DNA from: Molossus alvarezi
Taxonomy: Eukaryota; Chordata; Mammalia; Chiroptera; Molossidae
Direction of reading: 5' to 3'
Length of the DNA: 64,000 nt
Assembly (NCBI GenBank): GCA_037176705.1
Contig: CM073898.1
Location: 38,939,488-39,003,487 of the forward strand
A model generated the notes under the pieces. That model was given only the letters and a program-made list of their open reading frames with translations, was not told where the DNA came from and ran no database searches. How positions within the stretch are numbered: the first letter of the stretch is position 1; each line of letters begins with the position of its first letter. This document shows, in pieces, positions 57,701-64,000 of this stretch. The position numbers and the translations under genes are program-made.

Positions 57701-60196
57701 ATGACTCATGTAGGCTTTTAATTTGCCCTGTTCCTTTTCTAGCTTCATATAAGACAGCTTTTCAATGATTAAAAGAAATGAACTGAAAGCAATGTAAAAA
57801 TGGACACTTAGTTAAAACAAAGCTGAGTGGTTGCAGCATGCACATGTTGTTTTATTTACTTTCTTTTTCTGTTTTCAAAATACTGCTTTACTGACAGCCA
57901 GACACTCTTCCAAAAGGGACAGAACAAAAGGAGTAAGATTGTGATCCCCTTCTTATGGCAATTAGTTTTTACACACACAATGTTCTTTTCCCAAACCATA
58001 CTGAATTAAGGAAGCGTTAGCATTGTTGGGTTTTGTGTTTATTTTAAAAATTCTAAAACTGAACAACTGTAAGAAAAGAGAATATTACTTCCTTTTCATT
58101 CTTATTTTAGAGGTTTCAGCACAGTACATGAAGGAATGATGGGTGGGGCAAAAGTCGGTTTACAGCTGCTTGCATGGAAAATAATTAATAATAATACAAG
58201 TATATACTCTGTTTCACGTACTTACAATTTTAAACTTACTTTTGCCCCACCTTGTATTTAAAACAAACAAGATGGCCTCAGAAAAGACTATCATGCTTTT
58301 CATGTGTAGGCTCTCCATATCTGAATTGAAATATCTTCTTTTAATTAAAAAAATTAAGTATACTCATTACCATTTCTCATTAATAAAATGTCAGATATTT
58401 TATATCTAAAGGTAGAGATAAAATTAAATTACCTGGGAACATTTAAAGGAAAACTTGATGTTCTCTCTACAACAATACTCAGAAGTTTCATGCAGATTTG
58501 GCAAAAGACCCAGGTAATGATAATCTTATGTAGGGATATAGAATTAAACAACTTTCTTGAGCCTACTATATAAATATACACACACGTGTATATGTATGAA
58601 TATGTACATATTTATGTGTATGATTTGTTGCTTGATTATGGATTCTAGTTGTTAAAGTACTAAAGTTGCATTCTGAAATATACCCTATAATAAATGTCTA
58701 ACCTCCTACACCTGAAAATACTGCCTTTTCAGAGATATTTCCCGAGGTCAAAACACTGTCTATAGTTTTTTTAATGCTTTCAGAATTGCCCATATGGAGT
58801 GTCCTCCCCTAGGTGAAGTGGTAGTTGTTTTGGCCTGCTATTTACTTCAAAAGAATAGTAGTGAAATTTTAATACATATGTATATATTAAATTTAACAAT
58901 TCTGGTGATTGAGTGGATTCAAAGTATACTGTTGACATATTTTATAAGAACGGTGATAGTCAACTTCTTGGACATCTTCAACGAGCCTAGCATTGACTTA
59001 TTTTCTCTTTCTCTTAACATACACTTCTTTAGGCTTTTACTTTGCTCTTGCTGTTAGCTAAGCACACTAGTAATGAAATTAAAAGATTATGAATTATATA
59101 GAGCACATTATGATGTGAACTTCTATATTTAAAATTTAAAATATTAAATCACAAGTTTATACACAAATTTATATTTCCTCACCTACTTTAACAGTCTTTT
59201 ATCAAGCACTGCCTCAATAATTTCTAAATCTTTCAGCAGCATTTTCTTCAAATTCATACCTATTTCTTTGCTTTCCCCAATGTAACTTAGTTCCAATTTG
59301 ATACCAAAGTATGACTAAAACCTCATTATAAAATGCCTTATTATTCTAGTTTGTTATAATTTTGAAAATGAGCTCTTGTAAATATTTCTCACTTGCTCCT
59401 CCTAACACCCTGTTAAAGTATGACACAAAGGTAAAATACTTGCCTATGTTACCAGAACCAGCAAGTGGCAGAGGTATTCTGGCTCTTATTTCAATGTTCT
59501 TTCTACACTATTTTACCTCCCTGGCCAAATGATGGTACCTCTGTGTATGGGATATCTTTAAACACACAATACAGAAAATCATGTGGTTATGCATTATTGT
59601 AGTATGCAATGGATTTTATAATTGTATGGAGTTAAAAAGAAATGCATTCATTAGATTATTATCTCAAGGGATTGTTGAAATTATTTTTAAAAAAGTTTTA
59701 GAAAGGATTCTAAATCAATACTAGACATCACAAACATTTAAAGATTTAAGCACTCACTGCTGCTTTTCTTGGTCCCCAAAGTTTGGCCATCTTCTAAAGA
59801 GTTTGAACCCACTGAAGAACTATCTTGACTATCTTGATGGGGAAGTTGAAGAAATCCCTCACCGGAGTCTGAGCGGGTAGGTGTTAATGTTAGAGATTTC
59901 TGACGTTCCCGATTAATATCTTTTTTAGACTTTATCAATTTTCTCATTTTTAGAGTAATCCAGTTGCCTCTCCTGATAGAATAATGTAAAAAGTTCTTAT
60001 CAGTCTAAAATTCAATATAAAATCCTTCACAATATTAGAAGTTTAAACTACAACTTTCTTTTCATTTTCAGAATAAAAATGAATAAAATTTAGTTGATAG
60101 TACCTTCTAGGAGGAGATGGCTCATAAAATTTGTATTGATCCATAATTTTCTCTTCTAATTTTTCCTTTTGTCGTCTTAATTCATTTAACTTATCA
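45699..60196 (-). CDS. CCDC88A: CCDC88A (Girdin/GIV), C-terminal coding part, 9 exons in window
   Basis: Large cytoplasmic scaffold that links receptors to G-alpha-i, Akt and actin. About 514 C-terminal residues are in the window; the Hook and most coiled-coil exons lie beyond 64000. Visible in order: end of the coiled coil ([19 protein letters not shown]); the basic membrane-binding stretch with RERQKS, which fits the Akt consensus RxRxxS (Ser1416 in human); the 28-codon cassette; Ser-rich disordered region; the G-alpha-binding-and-activating motif [12 protein letters not shown]; and the tyrosines DTYFIS and NPYATLP known to recruit SH2 proteins. The canonical end is [10 protein letters not shown]. 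All junctions are phase-consistent with no stop. Overlapping 3' alternatives are listed separately. Confidence 0.96.
46397..46608 (+). repeat. Ves SINE, subtype II
   Basis: GCATGGCTGGTGTGGCTCAG head; (AAAT)n tail. Confidence 0.87.
46626..46876 (-). repeat. Ves SINE, subtype I, with G12 run (stack member)
   Basis: Flanked by TAAAAATAATTTTTT on both sides. Confidence 0.9.
46890..47124 (-). repeat. Ves SINE, subtype I (stack member)
   Basis: Inserted next to the previous one and ending at another CTAAAAATAATTTTTT. Confidence 0.91.
47343..47603 (+). repeat. Ves SINE, subtype I
   Basis: Young copy; GAAAATGTGCTGT on both sides. Opposite strand to the two SINEs at 46.6-47.1 kb. Confidence 0.93.
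47700..49571 (-). other. Repeat-free intron; possible 3' UTR of the long CCDC88A form
   Basis: AT-rich sequence without recognisable repeats follows the read-through stop at 49572. A minus-strand AATAAA at about 48972-48977 could serve the long transcript. No exon is seen. Confidence 0.4.
49572..50098 (-). CDS. CCDC88A: CCDC88A long alternative C-terminus by read-through of the donor (ends YGCV)
   Basis: If the donor at 50098 is not used the frame stays open for about 175 further codons to TGA at 49574-49572. The extra part is Ser/Thr/Asn-rich ([29 protein letters not shown]) and ends WYEYGCV. Gly-Cys-Val is the PDZ ligand by which the paralogue Daple (CCDC88C) binds Dishevelled. Such a long frame in AT-rich DNA, ending in the paralogue's motif, argues that it is real coding sequence. 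Confidence 0.8.
50099..50561 (-). CDS. CCDC88A: CCDC88A penultimate exon, spliced form
   Basis: Acceptor TTTTAACAG|ATAAAG, donor GCATCTA|GTGAGTACC, 463 nt. It encodes [20 protein letters not shown], the tyrosine sites EDTYFISS and SNPYATLP, and [17 protein letters not shown]. Splicing from 50099 to 45763 gives the canonical short end. Confidence 0.95.
50747..51015 (-). CDS. CCDC88A: CCDC88A exon carrying the GBA (G-alpha activating) motif
   Basis: Acceptor CCAAAAG|CAGGTGC, donor AATACAG|GTTAGT, 269 nt. It encodes [40 protein letters not shown] and [29 protein letters not shown] is the GBA motif whose Phe is essential for binding G-alpha-i in human GIV. The acceptor is a tandem AAGCAG (see findings). 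Confidence 0.96.
51016..52921 (-). other. CCDC88A intron, mostly unique sequence
   Basis: AT-rich, with one MER2-like fragment (51393-51475), a (CA)/(TA) stretch near 52470-52495 and no SINE. Confidence 0.6.
51393..51475. mobile_element. MER2-like (Tigger) MITE fragment
   Basis: Inverted ends AGTTGACCTTTGAATAGCA and GTTCAAGGGTCAACT around GGGGTGCTAACCCCCTCTCC. Confidence 0.65.
52922..53002 (-). CDS. CCDC88A: CCDC88A exon ([11 protein letters not shown])
   Basis: Acceptor TCATTTAG|CTTCGAG, donor GTCAAAG|GTATGC, 81 nt. It encodes [20 protein letters not shown] and SLHEVK, Ser/Asn-rich and likely disordered. Confidence 0.94.
53349..53432 (-). CDS. Candidate unannotated CCDC88A cassette exon, 84 nt
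   Basis: Between two certain exons, the minus strand has a pyrimidine-rich acceptor GCACGGATAG|GAAACAAG and a strong donor CTGTT|GTAAGTG exactly 84 nt apart. Used as an exon it keeps phase 1 on both sides and stays open. It would add 28 residues including [13 protein letters not shown] and a Cys cluster (CxxxxxCxxxCxxC). I do not recall this segment from the human protein, so it could be lineage-specific, rare or chance. Confidence 0.35.
53932..54003 (-). CDS. CCDC88A: CCDC88A exon ([11 protein letters not shown])
   Basis: Acceptor TATGTAG|ATACTACA, donor GTTCATG|GTAAGATG, 72 nt. It encodes [20 protein letters not shown] and SRVH. Phase 1 at both ends. Confidence 0.94.
54566..54769 (-). CDS. 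CCDC88A: CCDC88A exon (MNDLVQSM ... QLVNNK)
   Basis: Acceptor TGCATCCCAG|CCATGAATG, donor AATAAAG|GTATAGG, 204 nt. It encodes [20 protein letters not shown] to [12 protein letters not shown] decayed genomic duplicate of this exon and its 3' intron lies at 61938-62095. Confidence 0.95.
55773..55856 (-). CDS. CCDC88A: CCDC88A cassette exon, 28 codons
   Basis: Acceptor TGACATTAAAG|TGGTTG, donor CCATGT|GTAAGAC, exactly 84 nt, entering and leaving in phase 1. It encodes [20 protein letters not shown] and CYRRSM. This basic segment equals the 28-residue difference between two known human Girdin isoforms, so it is probably an alternatively spliced cassette. It was too short to stand out as an open frame. 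Confidence 0.9.
56251..56487 (+). repeat. Ves SINE, subtype I-like
   Basis: Duplication ACAAGGCTT at 56242-56250 and 56488-56496. Tail ends in (TA)n. Confidence 0.9.
57147..57345 (+). repeat. Ves SINE, internally shortened
   Basis: GCCTTGGCTGGGTGGTTCAG head, TCCTCAGGTGAGGAT end. Confidence 0.83.
57366..57470 (-). repeat. Head-only Ves SINE (short form)
   Basis: TGTCACAC at 57358-57365 and 57471-57478. Long T-run, then GGTACATGCCCCTAGCGGG. Confidence 0.9.
58142..58251. mobile_element. Mariner-like MITE, 110 bp
   Basis: Inverted ends GGTGGGGCAAAAGTCGGTTT and AAACTTACTTTTGCCCCACC differ at only two positions. The flanking TA expected for mariner is not obvious. Confidence 0.7.
59758..59972 (-). 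CDS. CCDC88A: CCDC88A exon: basic region and Akt site
   Basis: Acceptor TCTATCAG|GAGAGG, donor AGCAGCA|GTGAGTG, 215 nt. It encodes [19 protein letters not shown], the Akt-type site [11 protein letters not shown] and a Ser-rich tail ([18 protein letters not shown]). It ends in phase 1. Confidence 0.95.
60104..60196 (-). CDS. CCDC88A: CCDC88A exon: end of coiled coil
   Basis: Acceptor TTTTTATAG|TGATAAG, donor CCTAGAAG|GTACTATC, 93 nt. It encodes [20 protein letters not shown] and [11 protein letters not shown]. Confidence 0.94.
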
Positions 60197-60418
60197 CTAT
60201 AAAAATAAAAATTAAATTTTAGGACATGCATCATATTTTGTATAGTTATAAATGATATTTAAGTTATTCTGTAACTATGATCTAACTTCTCCCGAAAACA
60301 TAAACAAATACAGATACCATAAGTGAAAGATAAGAATTTAGTAGGTAGTAACAATAGATTTTTTCCAAGTTCTTCCTTTTCTTAAAATTTACAACTTAAA
60401 GAAAAGGATATATGATTT

Positions 60419-60677
60419 TTTTTTTTTTTTTTAATCCTCACCGGAGGACATTTTTCCATTTTTTGTTCAGGCAGAGTGGGAGGGAGAGAGAGGAACAGAG
60501 AGAGAGAGAGAGAGAAACATCGACGTGAAAGGAACACATCGAGTGGCTGCCACCCGCACAACCGACCAGGGCCGGGGACAAACTGCAACCGAGGTACATG
60601 CCCTTAGCAGGAACCGAACCCGGGTCTCTCCGGACCGCAGGCCGACGCTCCAACCGCTGAGCCAAACCGGCCAGGGC
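60419..60677 (-). repeat. Ves SINE, subtype I
   Basis: Young full-length copy. Duplication AAGGAT.TATGATTT at 60404-60418 and 60678-60692. Confidence 0.93.
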
Positions 60678-61369
60678 AAGGATGTATGATTTAAAATTTC
60701 AGTTCTTCAATAGGACTTGTCAGAAAAAAATTTTCCACGTTACAGTCTTATCAAAACAAAGGAATTCTCTTAACATCTTTTTATAGCTATTAAACAGTAT
60801 TATATTAACATTGATTTTTCCCATTTTTGGACCATATTTGGAATGAAGGGTGATTTATTATAATTTATATAGTCAAAAATTAAGACAAATAGTTTGCTTA
60901 CACTTACAAATATAATAATCTTGTAACTGCAACTTCGGCAGATGTTTTCCTTTATTGCAGAATCATTTAGGCTTAATTTACTTACAGAGAATTATTTCCT
61001 GCCTTCGGCAATGTATGAATATACTAGTTTCACCACATCTCAGTCTCACTTTTATGTTCTTGGTAGTACATATTATATAGATCATAGACTAAAGTAAAAG
61101 TAAAATAAACTCTCTAAAAACTGCAATGCCAAAGAATACTACGGACATTTAGTGATCGCTTTCAATGAGGAAGGCATAATGTGATATAAAGATGAATACT
61201 AAGTAGCCCAGCTTTGCTTACAATATAGTTGGAGAGAGAAGATATACACATAAGTGACTATTATAATCCAAGACAATAGTGGAGCCAAAATAAAAGTACT
61301 ATGGAAGTACAATAGAACTTACAAAAGAGAAAATATTTCTATCTTGGATGACCAAAGAAAAGTCTCATA

Positions 61370-61589
61370 GCCCTGGCTGGTGTAGCTCAGTAGGTAGTAG
61401 TGTTGTCCTGAACACCAAAAAATTGTGGGTTCAATTCCCAGTCAGCTATACCTAGAGGTTGTGGGTTTGATCCCCAGCCCTGGTCAGGGTATGCGTGGGA
61501 AGCAACAGATTGACATTTCTCTCTCTCTCCAATGTTTTTCTCTCTCTCTAAAAATCATGAAAATGTCTTCAAGTGAGGATTAAAAAAAG
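61370..61589 (+). repeat. Ves SINE, diverged
   Basis: AAAAGTCTCAT / AAAAGCCTCAT flank it. Confidence 0.86.
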
Positions 61590-61937
61590 AAAAGCCTCAT
61601 GAAGAACAAGGTCATATTAGACAGACTGAAAAGGAAGGACAAAAATGCTACATTAAGCAGTTTAGCTGAGGTAAGTAGTGAGGGAGTTTTGGGTTAAGAT
61701 TTTGTTCAATAGGAAAACAGAATTATTGAAGGTTTCATTACAAAGTGGCATTATAAAACCTTTGTGTTAGGTATCTTAACTCAATGATAGAAGAGAATAT
61801 ATGAGAAAGGATGGAGGTAAAGAAAGCATTCAGGAGACTAATGGATAGTCTAGTTGAGAGGTAGGGTTGAATCAGGGTAGTGGGAACTGAAGAAACTGAT
61901 TTGAGAGTATGTGGAAGAAGGTGCTTTGTGAACAGAG

Positions 61938-62095
61938 GTTGCCAACAGTTATACCACAGCACAAATAGCAGCCTAAACTTCCAAATTCTTTTCTCCTTTT
62001 TCCTGCTGAAATATTATCAGAACCTCCAAGTTCTCAGTACTACCTGTTCTTTGTTAATCCTGCTAGAACCATGGGGCACAGGCATTCAGGCAGAA
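61938..62095 (-). pseudogene. Decayed duplicate of the CCDC88A MNDLVQ exon
   Basis: Plus-strand blocks here match 54520-54750 in the same orientation: GTTGCCAACAGTT, CAAATAGCAG, ATTCTTTTCTCCTTTT, CAGTACTACCTGT and CCTGCTAG.ACCATGG. They include intronic sequence beyond the donor, so this is a DNA-level duplication and not a retrocopy. About 100 bp, including the donor region, are deleted and the minus-strand frame has stops. Confidence 0.8.
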
Positions 62096-62540
62096 ATGTC
62101 TGATGTGCAAGATGGGTATTTTAATTTAAATTTGAAAAGTCAGAATAGACACTAATATTTGAAGTCAATATACAAATACAATTACTGAAACTCTGGAAAT
62201 GGGTTAGTCACAAAGGGTCAGAATTCTAAGATAAGCTTTGGATAATGACTCTGCTTAAGAGACAGAAAACGCAAATGCCAAGAGCTTTAGATATACTCAC
62301 TGCTTAAGCTAAAATACCTCTTAGGGTAGAGAGTAAAGGTATATATATCCCTGAAGGGATTGAAGATGTAGTCCAAAGAGGCCAGCGACAAAGGCAAAGT
62401 TTCTTTGAAGGTTTGCATTTATCTTAGAAGTTCATGCAAACTCTGCCTTTTGCACCATGATATATCTGTGTATTAATATAAAAATAATATTCCCTGTTCT
62501 AAACTTTATAACAAAATTAATGCTTCAAAAATGTATAATG

Positions 62541-62787
62541 CACCCTGGTCGGTTTGGCTCAGTGGTTAGAGTGTTGGCCCACGGTCCAGAAAGACCCGGG
62601 TTAGGTTCCCGCTAAGGGCACGTACCTCAGTTGCAGTTTGTCCCCGGCCCTGGCTGGGTCGTGTGGGTGGCAGTCACTCAATGTGTCTCTTTCACGTCGA
62701 TGTTTCTCTCTCTCTCTCTCTCTCTCCCTCCCACTCTATCTGAACAAAAAATGGAAAAATGTCCTTAGGTGAGGATAAAAAAAAAAA
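62541..62787 (+). repeat. Ves SINE, subtype I
   Basis: Full length, with AAAATGTATAATG / AAAAAGTATAATG at the ends. Confidence 0.92.
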
Positions 62788-62849
62788 AAGTATAATGTAT
62801 CCTGGTTTCATACATGCCCTGGCTCATCAACACATGCACTATGACATTA

Positions 62850-63045
62850 TTTCACTTATTCCTTAGGATAATCCTAGAAGTAGGTATTATATCTCCATTT
62901 TGGAGAAAAAGAAACCAACAATCAAAGAAATGAAGGAACTAGTCTATGGTCACAAAACTAGTGACTGGAAGAATTGGGATTTGAATTTTAGGAACTGTCT
63001 GATTTCAACATCTGTGCTTTCTATTATACTATGGTGTTTCTCATT
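62850..63045 (-). repeat. MIR element
   Basis: CTCCATTTTGGAGAAAAAGA, GTCACAAAACTAGTGACTGG and GATTTGAATTTTAGGAACTG match reversed MIR. Confidence 0.7.
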
Positions 63046-63080
63046 TAGTGACAAGGGGAAGAAAAGAATTTAGTAAAGGG

Positions 63081-63186
63081 CCCTGGCCAGTTTGGCTCAG
63101 CGGTGGGAGCGTTGCCCTGCGGACCAGAGAGTCCCGGGTTTGGTTCCCGCTAGGGGCATATACCAAAAAAAAAAAAAAAAAAAAGG
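63081..63186 (+). repeat. Head-only Ves SINE (short form)
   Basis: Duplication GAATTTAGTAAAGG at 63066-63079 and 63187-63200. Stops at GGCATATACC plus a long A-run. Confidence 0.92.
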
Positions 63187-63422
63187 GAATTTAGTAAAGG
63201 TAGATTGTGGTGTAACACAAAGACTACACACTGAGCTAGCTGCCCAGGACTAAATTCTGATTTTACCAGATTCATCCACACTCAATGGAGACACAACTTA
63301 GCAATAATTAAGCCCTGTCAATTCTATTTCTCACATCTCTCTTGCATTTAATCTAACTACCACTGCTTGTAAATTATTTTTCACTAGATTATTGTAACAG
63401 CTTTCAAACAACTTATTTCTTG

Positions 63423-63465
63423 GTGCATGGGTCAATGCTCGACCACTGAGCCATATCGGCTGGGC
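63423..63465 (-). repeat. 43-bp tailless Ves head insertion
   Basis: 18-bp duplication CAAACAACTTATTTCTTG at 63405-63422 and 63466-63483. The minus strand starts at the normal subtype II head and stops after CCCATGCAC with no A-tail. Confidence 0.85.
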
Positions 63466-64000
63466 CAAACAACTTATTTCTTGTCTCTATTCTCAGAACC
63501 ACCAATCCATACTCTAAAATGCCATCAGTGGTTTTTGTTTCTAATGCAAACCTGATCATATTCAAATTTTTCAGCGGCTCCTTTGTACAGCACAGAAAAA
63601 CCTTTGTGAAGTGGCTCATGAGTGACAGCTTATTTACTACTCTGCTGCTTCTCCTTCCTCAATTTTGCTCCAGCAAGAAAAATTGTTTTTTAGATCCTGT
63701 ACCATGCCATAGCATACTTCACCACACTGCTGTGTTTTGTATTTGCTGCTACAGTGGCTTTGTATGCTTCCTCAGGGGAACCTCTACTGAACCCCCAAGT
63801 TTCAGCTCAAGCAATCAACTTTGGAAAGTCCACCTTGCCTCTCCCAGACTAAGGACGCTATATTTCTATGGCCTCCTACGCATACCTCCATTATGGCAAT
63901 TATTTGTATTTCTCACTTTATATTATTAGTTCCTTAAGAGCAATACCCACGTTTTCACATTGGTATTTCTGGTTATTAGCACAGAGACTGAAACATAAGC

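Larger units (their letters stand above)
54770..59757 (-). other. CCDC88A introns around the cassette exon
   Basis: Apart from the 84-nt cassette (55773-55856) this holds one full Ves SINE, one partial, one head-only SINE and a mariner-like MITE. The rest is AT-rich and shows nothing I recognise. Confidence 0.6.
62156..64000 (-). other. Right-end CCDC88A intron
   Basis: Contains three SINE-derived insertions and an old MIR but no coding exon. The exon preceding the one at 60196 is not in the window. Confidence 0.6.

Noticed and set aside
63519..63929. 136-codon frame at the right edge
   Set aside because: No domain or splice-site support for a CCDC88A exon; composition is like the surrounding intron.

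Overview
This window is mammalian genomic DNA, almost certainly from a vespertilionid (vesper) bat. The evidence is about 65 tRNA-derived SINEs of the Ves type, many with clean target-site duplications, together with small DNA transposons (piggyBac-, hAT- and mariner-like) of the kind known to have been active in vesper bats. Gene order and orientation, MTIF2(-) / PRORSD1(+) / CCDC88A(-), match the conserved mammalian block on human chromosome 2p16.

Layout. (1) Positions 1-646 lie downstream of MTIF2. (2) Positions 647-22819 hold all 13 coding exons of MTIF2 on the minus strand. Joined at consensus splice sites they give an uninterrupted 727-codon frame, the length known for human MTIF2. The introns are crowded with SINEs and pieces of L1 and MIR. 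Its CpG-island promoter is at about 25.5-26.3 kb and carries a perfect palindrome of two ETS/GABP sites. (3) Positions 26-37 kb are repeat-rich intergenic DNA. (4) Positions 37303-38900 hold PRORSD1 on the plus strand. Its two exons give an intact 172-residue ProX/YbaK editing-domain protein; the human copy is annotated as a pseudogene. (5) Positions 39-42 kb are intergenic DNA with many SINEs. (6) From about 42 kb to the right edge lies the 3' part of CCDC88A (Girdin/GIV) on the minus strand: a long SINE-free 3' UTR, the last nine coding exons including one 28-codon cassette, and upstream introns. The N-terminal two thirds of the gene are outside the window.

How the genes work. MTIF2 is the GTPase that places initiator tRNA on mitochondrial ribosomes. 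PRORSD1 belongs to the family that clears mischarged tRNA(Pro). CCDC88A encodes a signalling scaffold that activates G-alpha-i and is an Akt substrate. They are neighbours by ancestral synteny, not an operon.

Most interesting observations. First, the penultimate CCDC88A exon stays open for about 175 codons past its splice donor and ends in Tyr-Gly-Cys-Val, the Daple-type PDZ ligand. Second, an unannotated 84-nt candidate cassette exon of CCDC88A has compatible phases. Third, a decayed genomic duplicate of a CCDC88A exon sits about 7.4 kb upstream of the original. Fourth, a head-only Ves SINE lineage of about 85 bp is present in six copies with target-site duplications, and there is also a 43-bp tailless insertion. 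Fifth, several insertions have repeatedly re-used the same target site.
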